Part shown: positions 22,072 to 34,404 of the stretch, piece after piece | Layout: each line of letters opens with the position of its first letter | Position numbering within the stretch: the stretch's first letter is position 1 | Source: Morella rubra | Taxonomy: Eukaryota > Streptophyta > Magnoliopsida > Fagales > Myricaceae | Direction: 5' to 3' | DNA: 64,000 nucleotides | NCBI GenBank assembly: GCA_003952965.2 | Contig: CM025851.1 | Location: 33,503,597 to 33,567,596 of the forward strand | The notes under the pieces: model-generated | Database searches by the model: none | Seen by the model: the letters and a program-made list of their open reading frames with translations, nothing else | What the model was told of the DNA's origin: nothing | Translations under genes and position numbers: made by a program

Positions 22072-25000
22072 TGTCACGCCCCGAACGCTAGCTCATCGAG
22101 GCTAATGACAGCCGCGAGCATTCCCAACAAGGAACACTCCAGCGAACGTACTAAATTCTTGCAGCGGATTTTTTTTTTTTTTTTTTTAAAAAGCTAGCAA
22201 TTAACGCGCATACGGAACTTGGGATCCTATTTCTAGTACTTGCATCTTGATCAATGACTTGAAGTAATTAATTACAAAACAGTCTCAAAATACCAATTGG
22301 TTAAAAATCTTAAACTTTACTAGGCCGAATAACTCATGACCACCACACCACGGAGGCTCATGTCGGCTTTTCCAAAAATTATATCTAATCTTTAATGAAA
22401 CAACAAAAGGGAAGAGGGCATTCTCGTCGGTCCCTCTTCTAGATGTCCCACCTGAAATGTTGTCTGGAATGGTACAATTTAAAACTGTGAGTCGAAAGAC
22501 TCAGTAAGGGTTTATATGCAATAAATAATGCATGTCTTGCATAAATCATGGATGCACATTGATGCTTGCATATGCATGAGACAACGTACTTGATAAAAAA
22601 AAAAAAACTTTTCTTGCTTGAAAATATTCTTTCTTAATTTGGTTGCTTATCACGCTCCATTTACCCCTGAAGTCAGGGTTGTGCGTTCCTTTCGGAACTA
22701 TTCCCTTTTTCCCTTGGGAACACATCATTTGGTTGAGCTAACCCTTGTTGTGGCCCCAGGCCTGATGGCTAAACTCAACCCTTGGAGGTTCACACCTTCT
22801 TGCAAGCATCCTTCGGTGTGATTGCACATACCTCGGGACCTACCCATCCTTCTCTCATTCGTCCTTCGGAGTGGGTGCCCCTTAGGAATCATCCATCCTT
22901 CTCGCATTCGTCCTTCGGAGTGGATGTCCTATCTTATTGGTACGGTACCGACCGTCTTTTTTGTCCTTTAACTTGACTTGTGATAACATACTTATCATTT
23001 TTCATTTGCACAAAGAAACTTATGCAAATGCTCATGTCATGTCATGCTTGATAATGCCATGCTTGATAATGAGAAATCATAATACTCCTCATGCTTTCAT
23101 TTGCACAAAACTTTCTTTTTCATTCAAGAAAATCATGCAAATGCTCGTGTCATGCCATGCTTGATATGCTTATTCATAAATATTTTTCATGCTGTGTATC
23201 ATTCCAGTTTTTCGGAAAAACGTAAGTTTCTACTTACAAATTCCACTTACCTCCGTCCACTTGAGCGAATGGCAGCACCTTGCCTACAATTGATTCATAC
23301 TAAAGTTATTCATAGGCTTACTAAATTTAGAGTAGTCACTCAATTATTCACAACTCATCATACAAAATCGCCACCCATTTGTTTGACTATCAATGGTGAC
23401 CCTATAGTGAAATTGTTCTTCTAAGGATGCCGAAGCCATAAAAATTGGATTCTAAACTGATCCTTACACAAATTTTCATAACATATCAAAATTTTAAATA
23501 ATTTGAAGCTCATTTGCTACTCAAAACCTTCACCCGAAAATACAAGCTGCTGAGGACGTCCAAGCGGGCAGCCCCGACGTCTCCAACTTAAAAATTCATA
23601 ACTTAAAAATCATGGCTCCAAATTACATGAAATTTATTGCTTTCATAGGCCAATATTGGGGGTAAAACAACAGCAGGTTTTACCATACATTTTCAAAACA
23701 CTTCTTATTAGGCGAAAATCCTACAACAATGCTGTCGCTGATTCCAGCTCGGCCCTCTTTTTCAAAATACTACAACTCATTCATTTTACCTCTAAATCAC
23801 ACGAAATTTATCTTAAAATGTTCCTCTTCCTTAAACTTAAACTTCAAAACCAACCTCATAAAATTTGGACTTAACATGATCCTTCAAAAGACATCCGAAA
23901 TGGGCTGACATTCCGGACGTGCAAGGCTGCTGGCAGCTTGACGTCCGGACCTTAAACAACGCATATCTCACTCGATAATTATCGGAATCATCCAAGGTAT
24001 GGCTTAAAATCTTCCTATTTCCTAGGTCTACGATCTAGGATCCTCTTAAGATCAAGGGATAAGCACAAGTACATCAGAACACACTCCAAATTCGAGTCTT
24101 GAATCTGCAGAGGTAAATTCCAGCAACAACAATAATCTTCTCAACCTTCCCATCCTCCAACAACCAAACCCTAATCTCTTCATGTCACCAACAATCATCC
24201 AAGACTAATTTAACATCCCATAACAGCAACCATTCTCTCACATTCTTCCCTCTTATACAACTCCAATTCAAAGTTTACAACAAAACCAAGATTCCATCTT
24301 CATCAAGCTAAACTATTGCATTTACCCATTTCCTTTGGGCTTTTATCAAACACCTAGGGTGCATTAATGATCCTCTTGCATATTTTCAGATCTGAACATA
24401 TATTTAGGGCTTGGTGGTTCTTGCTAACATGCATAAACCTAACACATCAAGCCAATAAATTCGGCCATACACACACCAACCAATTTCAGCCCTCTTTCAA
24501 GCTTTTTATCAAACACTTAGGGTTCATAAATGGTTTCTCTTGAGTAGGATTTCCAGATCTGGCCATCTTCCCCATGTTTTCATGTAAGAGCTATACTACC
24601 CTTAAATACTAGCAAGATCTACACTAAACACCCAAGAACACAAGGAGAAAACAACCTAAACAACTACCAACAACAACCAACCATTACAAGAAAACAAGAA
24701 GAACATGGAGAGATGGGGTAATGATTTTCGGCCAGCAAGGATTTTACCTTGATGTTCTTCTCTTTCTCCTTCTTCTTCTTCTCTCCTCTTCTTCTTCTTC
24801 TTCTTCTTCTTCTTCTTCTTCTTCTTTCTTCTTCTTCTCTTCTCGGTGGGTGTCTTAGGCAAGTGCAAATGTGCGGTTTAGGGCAAGGAGAAGTGAAAAT
24901 GCGGCAAGAGAGGGGGTGGGGGTGGTTTAGACGTGAAAGACAAGGGCTTGGGGGTGAAAAGACAAGGCTGCCCCCCTTTCTCTTCTCTTCTTCCCTCTTT

Positions 25001-25509
25001 CACGTGATTCTCCCCTCTTCCACTTTTCTTTCTTTTTTTTTTTTTTTTTTTTTTTCTAGCTACCATATAAATTCCAAATCATGCCATCCCATTATAAACC
25101 CTATGTCTCACACATTTTCAAGGTTAAAGCCCTAATTAAATTCTTCCCAATTAAATTCTTCCAAATATTGTAACTTAGGACATATTCCATTAATTAAAAT
25201 AATTAGCCTAAATAATTAGCCTAATTAATCTCAATTACTCAAACTTAAACCTTAACAATTACAAATAGCATAGCATTTAAATCCTAGCTTATTAACAATT
25301 GCAAATAATATAACATTTAAATCCTAGCTTAAAACTCATAAAAACTCATAAAAACGCTAGGGGAAAATTCACCTAGACATAATTTAGATTAATCTCCCCA
25401 TACATGCCTCTCTCAAAATTTAGAGTAATAATAATAATTAGAGCAATACAAACTTAAGGAGTCATAATTCTTTAAAAATGAAAGAAATAAATAAGGTTGG
25501 GGTCTCACA
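22072..25509 (-). mobile_element. Solo LTR Y1 (large gypsy-type LTR)
   Basis: 3438 bp, flanked by the perfect 5-bp duplication GACCA (22067-22071, 25510-25514). The minus strand begins TGTGAGACCCCAACC and ends GGGGCGTGACA, typical of chromovirus LTRs. It is homologous to Y2 (48764-52307) and Y3 (from 62940). Inside are a repeated block (CTCGCATTCGTCCTTCGGAG, near 22885 and in variant form near 22855), a (TTC)n microsatellite at 24765-24840 and a T tract at 25030-25055. No coding domain is seen. Confidence 0.88.
24765..24840. repeat. (TTC)n microsatellite in Y1
   Basis: A long TTC/GAA run with few interruptions. Poly-Lys/Glu or poly-Leu/Ser open frames across it (24656-25135, both strands) are composition artefacts. 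The related Y2 LTR has a GAA-rich stretch at the matching place (49320-49420). Confidence 0.85.
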
Positions 25510-25669
25510 GACCAGCTTGAGCGGACGCCATGGCAGTTGAGCTAAGGAGAGTATTCGAATGAGGGTGGAGCCAACGCAGATGTTGTGCATGGATATCCAT
25601 ACCCACTTGACCATTCTGGAGCATAATTGTGTTCTGATGGGGGCTAGTCTAAGGGAAGAGATGGCTATT

Positions 25670-26923
25670 TGTTAGATGGATGCCCTCAAAACCAATCATT
25701 TTGATAATTATGAGATAATTATTATTATTGATTAATCACTTGTATATTATTATGCGTACATGCAATGACATAAGGGGTCATATATATAATGACATTAGAT
25801 GTCATATTGTTGAGCAATATTGTAGAAAAGTCAGCCAATGATTAATGAATCCGGGGAGTATGACTTTTTGGATCCTTGTTTACTCACTTTGTTCCAGACC
25901 GAGATACATGATAATGTACAAATAGGTCTACACTCGTTGTGCCTTTATAAGATAGAATGATGGACTCCGTCATTGAGGTGGTGACCTAAGCAAACGAGTG
26001 GGTGCAATTAAGAGTACATGCACTGAACCGGATCAAATATGAGTACCTTCTAGAAATGATCATTGATGTAGAGAACAATATTCAGCACAATTAGCTTATG
26101 TTGTCCTTAGACCTGAGAGAGTTATGTAGGTTTGCTTGTTGTGTGCTTATGCTTTGACTGAATCATTTGGTGATGATCTTCGTAGATCAAATATTCCAAA
26201 TAAGGTTGGGCCTTGTGCATAGTAAGTGAATTTGTATAATTGCTCAATATGGAATCCACCAGTCTCTTGATGAGGTAGTATATTCATTATGTCTGTATAT
26301 TGTTGGACTCACATAAAACGCTACACAACGAAATTTTGTGAAAAGTGTTTTCACGGTTTTTACTTATTAATATATGAAGTAAATATTTGTGAAAATGATT
26401 TTGGAAAGTTTTTGGAAGTCCAACTAGTTACAGACTGAGAATTAAGAATTATATGAGCTAGGGACTTAATTGGTGATATTATTCCAGTCCTATTAGCTCA
26501 TGTGGAATATAGTATGGTGGAAGGATAAATAAGTTATAATTGTTAGCAAAAGGGATTTCACAAAAACGATCTTATTATCTCGAGGGTCAATTGTGATATG
26601 TTAATGGACATGATCACAATTTGTAGAAGCCTATAAATTCGGATTACAGAATATAAGGGAGTTTAATGAAAAAGAGTTTTTCATGATGATCCTACGGCCG
26701 AGATATGAGATCCCTAAAGATCCCATGCTATAGCACAGTTGAGTTCTGAGCCAACCATTATAAATAGCTCAGAAGTTCATTTGAGAAAGAGAATTCATTT
26801 TTCACGTGAGAATTTCTCTCTCTAAAATCTCTCTCAAAACTGTGTGCGTGGATTTGAAGGAGGCAAAACGCTTGGGCTACTGTGATTCAACAATTATTTC
26901 CGCTATGACCTCGCGATCCAACA
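25670..26923 (+). mobile_element. Copia solo LTR V
   Basis: 1254 bp with the 5-bp duplication CTATT on both sides (25665-25669, 26924-26928). Termini are TGTTAGATGG and CGATCCAACA, an inverted pair. Parts resemble the LTR of copia S: the GCCCTC start, GTGGAATATAGTATGGTGGAA, GGTCAATTGTGATATG, and the CCTACGGCCGAG..GAGATCCCTAAAGATC block. A TATA box lies at 26757-26766. No internal region is present, so it is a solo LTR inside CACTA 2. Confidence 0.85.
26757..26766 (+). promoter_or_regulatory. TATA box of LTR V
   Basis: ATTATAAATAGC lies downstream of the block shared with copia S, at the position where the copia S LTR also has its TATA box. Confidence 0.5.
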
Positions 26924-26928
26924 CTATT

Positions 26929-28850
26929 ATGCAGAAAGAATTGATTTTCGTGATAGGACACCTATCGCAGTTGTACCAGTCTCTCCGTACCTCTCCGATA
27001 CAACTTTGGACACTCATCAAACTGGTGGATAACATGGAGGAAAGGTTGAGCATTTTCGTGATACCATCGGAGAAGATCATGATGAGCCAGCTCATCCTCA
27101 TGATTTTAACTTTTTTTTGCTGTTATTTATTTTATGATTATGCTTTCGGCTTGTACTAGACTTTATCATTATGTTTTCCGATTGAGATTTCTATCTTTGA
27201 TATTTTATATTAATTATACTTTTTCATTAGTTTAAATTTATTACAATTTAAATGGATGGTTAATAAGAGTGCTAAGTTAACTGCACGGTTAGTATAATTA
27301 GTTATAACAGACGTTTAGTACAAAGGCATGATTAACTATATCTATGATTTAAGTACCCAAAATGCCATACAAAATAAATAAATTAAGTTTATATTTTGAG
27401 GTGAAATACATTCGGTTAGTTAAATGATTTAAATAAATTAAATTCGGTGAATCAAATCAATTAAATTTGGATCACTAATGAATTAATTAATTAAGTTTGA
27501 ATTTGGCTATTAACTGTCCGAATAGTTTAAGACATCATTCTGATGCTTTACTTCAAACCACATCGTTTGAACTCATGAAAAACACGTCTGGACGTTTACA
27601 CAACCACCGCATCTCTTATACGTCTTTAATGAGGACGACGGTTGAAAATAGTTGTACCTTCCTAATAGGTGGACTAAGCATTTGGACGGATCATGAAGTT
27701 TTTTCAACCAAACATGAGCTTCCACGTTGTACAATGTTAGGAGAAGACAGTTCGGACGAGGTTTGTTCGTTCGGGCACGTTTAATGATTTGAATTATTTT
27801 AAACAATTCGACATTTGACATGTAATTTGGTCAATATAATTAGGCCACATGTCTTAAAATCTGTCCTGACAGGACAACCCCATCCCGTCAACTACGAGAG
27901 ATTTTTGATATACGAACTGATTCATATTTTTCATTCCACTCCACATTTCCTCACAAATTTCTCCTCTCTCACACATTTTTTCTTCACAAACTTTTATGCA
28001 AACTACCCCATTCGAGTACTTAATCACATTCAGGTAAGATTTATTCAATTTTAGCATGATTTTAACAGCAAAAATCTTTTTTTTTTGAAGTTTTTTGTTG
28101 AAAATTTCAATCTCATTTTTTGCCTACTAGATTGTGTTTTTTGATTGATTATTTTGTAGATATTGATTGTCTTAAGAGTTAGGATTCTTTTGAATGTATT
28201 TTTGCATCATTTGTTTGTTTATTTGGGATTGTGTGGGAAGTGGAGGCCGGCTGCCATGACTAAGTTAACACGGTCATCTTCCTCAATGCGTTCGGATAGG
28301 GTTTGATACCGTTCGGATGATAAATCATATCTTTTACTAAAAATATTGTCATTTTATATATGTTCAGATGCCTTTCCCATCCTGTCCGGATGAATATTTA
28401 TATTCATTAGGAATTTTTGTTTCATATGTAATTCGTCCTAACAGCCTTGGTAAGCTGTCCGAACGTGTTGGTGAAAACATCATTATTTTCACCATATTAC
28501 AATTTAAACATATCCTTTAGAATTCTGTCTGCACGTAGAAACTAAGGTGTTGGGATTCTTTCGAAACAACGTCATCGTTTTCCAATCATCCAGACATTTT
28601 TTTATGTCAAATGGTGACGTTTCTCCAATGTATTTTGTATTTGTGCCATTTGTGCAAATGGCTGCTTAACATTGCGACCATTTAGTATTCATGCAAATGA
28701 ATTTTTCATACATGTCAACGGCTTTTTCGTAAGTGCGAATGGCTTTTTCATTTATGTGAATGCTTTTCCTAGTCCTGTGAACCCTTTATATAATTGTACG
28801 AACGCTTTTTTGCAGGTTAAGAAAACATCAGCAAGCGTCCATGCACAATG
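26929..28850. repeat. CACTA 2 left subterminal repeats, continued
   Basis: AT-rich sequence with many copies of a degenerate motif GTCCGNACG / CGTTCGGA (for example TGTCCGAATAG near 27515, CGTCTGGACG near 27585, GTTCGGACGAG near 27750, GTCCGAACGTG near 28457). From 28650 to 28820 another motif family, TGCGAATGGCTTTTTC, repeats five or six times. The weak open frame 28672-28899 follows these repeats and is not taken as a gene. Confidence 0.55.
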
Positions 28851-28851
28851 G

Positions 28852-29815
28852 GTGATGGTTCCAGCAGCTGGGCAGAACTTGACTCACCTTTATCTCTAGA
28901 GTAGCATCAGGCATTGATCTTGTCCCATTCGATCGTTATCGAGCGAGGGGTCCTCCTACCAAATTTTGACGACCTAACATTCGAGGATCAATCGCTTTTG
29001 GAGGTGAAAGCAGGTCAGGGTTGGGTACATTACTTGTAGAGGATGCGTGTTGCATCCATGTATATGGTGCGAGAGTTTTACGCAGCAATGCTTCTAGTGC
29101 CCAACATCTTGTATCCAAGTTAGGGGGTCACTATCCGCAACACCTGGGTCCTATTCCTGTCGAATAAGTTAGTGAGGTTTGTGGGCTATAAGAGGCCCGT
29201 GGATGCTTTTCCAGCGATAACACTTTCAGAGGAGGATCGGCCTCTTGCATCTAAGGTATTTTAGACGATGCTGGGTCTAAACACAGGGGTGCTAAAGGGA
29301 AGCAACATGAGCCATAGGCAGTTTCTTCCCTTTTGACGGATTGTGCACCTCATAGTCTCATACTGCATCGACGTAAATAAGCACACTACATATTGTTCAA
29401 TTCACCAAGCTGAGTAGATGTTGCTGGTGGAACGCGAGACACCAGTTGATCTGGCTACGTACATATTCATAACAGTTCGAGCGGAGGCCCTCTTCACATG
29501 AGTTAGATTCGCTGTCGTACGAACTTCTGACACGTCAACGGCAGGTGTGGGTAGTTGCTTTGAGAGGTCACAGGCAGCATCCACGGTTTGAGGAGGGGGA
29601 TCCCAATCAAAGCTCGACCCAGGGACATCAGACGGAGTTGAGTGCTTTAGTGTGAGCATTGATGCAGCCCACCCAGCAGGTGGAGTCAATTTAGTCTGAT
29701 CTAAAGGTTATGGCATCTTCATTGCAAGCACTCATGAGGTGGGTCGGGGATACGAGGAGCACTTGAAGAAAGTCTGTTATGTTCTGCAGCTCGTGGAAGA
29801 GTAGCTCCCATGATC
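28852..29815 (+). pseudogene. Transposase_32-like (putative plant transposon protein) remnant
   Basis: Translating through stops gives MGDGSSSWAELDSPLS, then FDDLTFEDQSLLEVKAGQGW, MYMVREFYAAMLLVPNILY, GVTIRNTWVLFLSNKLVRFV, EEDRPLASKVF and MLGLNTGVLKGSNMSHRQF. The G-W...MVREFYA pattern is characteristic of the domain often called putative plant transposon protein, a passenger ORF in plant CACTA and gypsy elements. At least six in-frame stops make it a pseudogene. It sits 5' of the transposase gene, bracketed by subterminal-type repeats. The family assignment comes from remembered motifs only; the function is unknown. Confidence 0.5.
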
Positions 29816-31530
29816 ATTATGTTATGTTATTTTATTTTGGACATTTCATATAGTTGTATATTTGGTTTATATTTTGGACATGGATATTTATGGTTAGTAT
29901 ATGGGTATTTCTGTTTATTCATCCTTAGTTAAACATGTTAATTTATATTGTGTATCTCCTTTCATTACAATTCTTCAAACGTCAAAACTATATAACACAA
30001 TTAGGTTATTTATGTTAATATATGGATCTACAAAATACTTGTAATTATATCTGTGACTTTATACTTTTCATCAACACACTTAGGTTTATATTTATTATCA
30101 ACACACTTGGGTTATTTAAAAATTGGTAAGAAATTGAATGATATGAGTTATAGATAAAATTAGTTCTTCAAAAAACGGCCAAACGCTTGTTTACGTGTCC
30201 AAGCGGTTACTGTGAGCTCAAACGGTGTCGTGTAGTATTAAAAAAAATGTAACGACGCTTTAAGTTGCATTTGGATGTGATTGTTAAACATCATTTGTTT
30301 GCAAGTATACGACAATATGTTGTTGTGTTGGGATGCAAAACGATGTCGTCCAAAATGTTAACCAGTGCAGACGTTTATCCTGACCGTCCGGATGGCTTTG
30401 TTTATAATCGTTTGTTGCCAATTATATGAAGATGTGTTGTCCTATTGGGATACAACATGGTGTTGTTTAAGGTGTCAATCCATGCGGACGCTTTTGATCA
30501 GGTGCAGATAGATGTGAAATTTTGGGCGGCAATGATTTCTGTCAAAAAATTAAAGATTGATGCGTCTGCACGCACTTAAGTGCATCTGAAATCATGAGGA
30601 TTTATAGAAGAGAAGAAGTGAGGAGCTGATTTGGACATTCAATCTCAACAAAAAGGAGGTGGAAGGAGAACCTCAAAGAGGAATTTCCATTGGATTGCAC
30701 TTGAGGTTAGCGGGTTTAAAATGTTATTGATTTTAAGTTGGAAACATGTATTTTAGGATGATAAAAATGGATTTTTGGACGAAAAGCATGTATTTTTTGA
30801 GTTTTTAGGTTCTAAAATAATAGCATTGGAGTTTGGGGTTGGTTGTGATGTTCATATATTGAACTGTATGCAATTTGGGTAGTTTTTGGATTGCTTTTGG
30901 AGTGATTTTTGGGTTCGTTCATCGAAGAGATGTATTCTTTGATAGTCACAGTCGGACGGATTAAAGTCCGTCTGGACACTATTGATTTGTTTGGACACGT
31001 TGATAAAGCGTCCGAACGGTTTGTGTATTGTTCGAACGGTTTTAACCCCGTCCAAACGGATTGTTGCTATTATTTTTCATGCATACATTTAGTAACCTTA
31101 GCCCCATTTGAAAATTACACCAATTCGTATAACGAAGTTGGTATAATTCTTGAGTTGTCCATATTATGGACATTTTGGGTTTAAAATATTTGTAATGTGC
31201 AGAATTGCATCCTTCATTGTGATAGACATGTTTAGAAATTTCGATGCAAATCTCTTTTAATCCTCCGGATACACATTCAACATTAAGCTTACGCACTCGC
31301 CTTCTATGATGAGTGTTTAAGTTCGATGTTGAAGGCGTGTATTTTGGGATTGAGGGGAGATGTTGTTGAAATTTCTAAAGCATCGATAACAATGGTCAAA
31401 TCAATTACGTGCAGTGCGTGATATTGTAAACTTAATGAGATAGGACCTACCACCCGAAGAAATAGGAGTTGAGTGTGAATATCATCATTTTTTGCATTAT
31501 TGTTTGTATTTTCGTCTTTGAAGGAACATT
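29816..31530. repeat. Spacer with internal block of CACTA 2 repeat motifs
   Basis: 29816-30160 is AT-rich with nothing recognised. From 30170 to 31075 the subterminal motif returns densely: GTCCAAGCGG, CCGTCCGGATGG, GCGGACGC, and at 30950-31070 CGGACGG, GTCCGTCTGGAC, GCGTCCGAACGG, GTTCGAACGG, CGTCCAAACGG. 31080-31530 is AT-rich leader before the TNP2 start. No gene is seen. Confidence 0.55.
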
Positions 31531-33900
31531 ATGAATAAGTGCTGGATTTATGAGGCTGATAGACTCAGAAGTGTGAAGTATAGTAAAGGTGTTCAGAATT
31601 TTATGATTGTTGCATGTAGTTATGCAAATAGTCGTGGACTGATAAGGTGTCCATGTAAGAGATGTAAGAATGTGTTGTTCCAACGTGTAGAGAAGATGGA
31701 GGATCATTTATTCGTAATTGGGTTTGACTAGAGTTACAGTCATTGGATATTTCACAGAGAATCAATTTTAGAACCTTCTAATTGGGTAGTGGTATTAAAC
31801 TTGAACCAAGCAGTAAGGATTCTGAGGGAAACATAAATGATGATATGAGAGACATGTTAGATGATTTTGAGCAGAGAGCAATGGTTGATGGGAACTCTGG
31901 ACAAAATATGCCGGGTCACGAAATAAATGAATCGGGTTTTGGAGAAGGATTATGGGTGAATGCTGAGCGAGAGTTATATCCTAGGTATAAGAAGTACTTG
32001 AAGTTGTCATTCGTTGTTAGATTACTTCATGTGAAGTCGAAGAATAATTTGACTGTAAAGGCATTTCAAGATGTGTTGGGGTTGACAAAAGATGCACTGC
32101 CCTACGAGGAGACACTTCTTAAATCTTATTACAAGATGAAACAGTTAAGAAAGAAATTGGGATTTAGCTATGATAATATACATGCATGCTTAAATGATTG
32201 TATACTGTTTTGGAAGGGGCGTAGTGAGTTGCAAGAGTGTCCGGTGTGTGGTGCATCTAGATGGAAGAACAGTTAGAATAGTAAATCAAAGGTTCCAAAA
32301 AAAGTGTTGCGGCATTTTCCCTTGAAACTAAGGTTGCAACGATTGTTTCTATCACAGCAAAAGGCAACAGATATGCGTTGGCACCAAGAGAAGCATGTGG
32401 TTGAAGATGGGTGATGAGGCATCTAGCAGACTCTGTGGTATGGAAGGACCTCAATAAGAATTATGAATGTTTGGTCATAATCTCGGAACATTCGGTTGGG
32501 TTTGGCATCTAATGGGTTCAATTCATTTGGCAACATGAGCTTTTTGTACAGTATATGGCCAGTGGTACTAATTCCGTACAATTCACTGCCTTGGAAGTGT
32601 ATGAAAGATTCAAGTTTCATGCTCACTGTTATTCCGGTCCAAGAAGTTCCAAAATGATATCGACGTCTACTTGCAGCTTTAATAGATGAGCCGAAGAACT
32701 TGTAGGAAAATATAATGCAAACGTACGATGCGTCAGTGTCAAGTTCATTGAAGTTAAATGCTGCTTTGCTTTGGACAAAAAACAACAATCCGGCTTATGG
32801 TATTCTCTCAGGTTGGAGTACCAAAAGGACGGTTAGCTTGCCTTAATTGCAATGCGAACACAACGTTATTTTTGCTGAAACATGGGGACAAACATTCTTT
32901 TTTAGGACATTGTTGGTATTTGCCCGCGATGCATAGGTGGAGACATGATGTGGACATATTTGACTGGAAAAAAAAGTTTAGATCAGCTCTGAAGAAGTCA
33001 CTAGAGAGAAGATACTTCAACAACATGCATTGGTACTGATATGTTCATTTGGGAAGACTCAGAAGAAGAGAAAATGAGCTGAAAATGAGTTAAGTTGGAC
33101 GAAATGCAACATATTCTTTGAGTTGTCATACTGCAACATAATTTGGACGTCATGCACATAGAGAATAATATTTTTGACAATGTGTTGGGAACTTTGCTGA
33201 ACGTGGATGGTAAGACAAAGGACAATGCTAGTGCCTGGGGGATTTGACATTAATGGGTATTAAAAAAGAGTTGCATTTGCAGGTTCGGGGTTAGCATGCG
33301 GTGCAATAAGCATCATTTACGTTAACAAAGGATTAACGTAAAAAATGTTGTGAGTGGTTGAAGGTTGCTCTTTCCGGATGGAGATGCCTCTAACATATCC
33401 GATGCGTCAAATATAAAAGAAGGGAAGATAATGGGTATGAAAAGTCACACTCACACGTCTTGTTGCAGCGACTATTACCGGCAATGATACATGGTTGTTA
33501 GGAAACGAAGTGTGTACAGCATTGACTGAGCTGAGCATATTCTTCAGATACTTGTGTTCAAGAACAATACATTTAGATGTTGTGGACTAGTTAGAGAAAG
33601 ACATCAAAAAGATTCTTTGCAAGTTGGAACATTTATTTCCTCCATCATTTTTTACTATTATGGTTCATTTAGCCTTTCATTTACCTCGAGAAGTGAAACT
33701 TGGGGGTCTAGTTCAATTTCAGTGGCTGTATCCAACGGAGAGGTACATAGGGAAGATGAAGCATTTTGTCAAGAATAGGGCACGACAGGGCTCCATTTCA
33801 GAGAGGTTAAATGAATGTCTAACTTTTTTTCTCAATGTATCTTGGTACTGTTGAGACGAGATTCAATAGAAAAGACCGAAATTATGTTGAGATAGATGAT
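31531..33900 (+). pseudogene. TNP2-type CACTA transposase
   Basis: ATG at 31531 begins MNKCWIYEADRLRSVKY, then CPCKRCKNVLFQ and MEDHLFVIGFD, the transposase-associated domain. After a stop the frame 31782-32275 carries the Transposase_21/TNP2 part: LTKDALPYEETLLKSYYKMK, LGFSYDNIHACLNDCILFWK, CPVCGASRWK. VLRHFPLKLRLQRLF, MRWHQEKHV and HLADSVVWKDLNK follow in shifted frames. From 33450, LPAMIH through MEHLFPPSFFTIMVHLAFHL, VQFQWLYPTERYIGKMKHFV and YLGTVETRFNR is the DUF4218 part. Many stops and frameshifts leave it dead. It is the only near-complete TNP2 in the window. Confidence 0.82.
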
Positions 33901-34404
33901 TGAACTAGTCACAAATCCTCAGAATAATCACCCAGGGGAGCTAAGGATAGAAAGGAATTTACAAAAGCACAGTGGTATGGTACGAAAATATAGAGTAAGT
34001 TAAACAATTTTGATGGCCATCTAGCAGACATCCAGTGGATGTTGATAGGTCTGAATTGATTTGAAGAATCTTCCAATCTCGGAACATTCGGTATAATTAT
34101 TGTGGACATCTTGAATAATGTCCAGTGGCAACATGTTGAAGATCTAAAGCAGAGGTCTCATTAAAGTAACTTTCCTATAGGAGTTCATCATTTTGTTTGT
34201 TTTTCAATATGACTCTGCCTTGACATTTTATGAACAGATAATCATCCAACGTGTTGGAGGATGTAATTTTTGACTTTGGATATTTCATCGAGTCATCCAT
34301 AAAATGATATTGTTCAGTCTACAACAGCAACAGCCATGTAGAAGTACTCGAGGTTAATGTGAAGTACTGTAAAGGCGATCAAAAGATGCGCATGGAAACA
34401 GTCT
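33901..34404 (+). other. Degenerate spacer between the two TNP2 copies
   Basis: Weak continuation of the transposase 3' part (EFTKAQWYGTK-like) and then unrecognised sequence. No sound gene. Confidence 0.35.

Noticed and set aside
24656-25135. Lys/Glu-rich and Leu/Ser-rich ORFs on both strands
   Set aside because: They are the translation of the (TTC)n and poly-T tracts in LTR Y1; no domain and no conservation with Y2.
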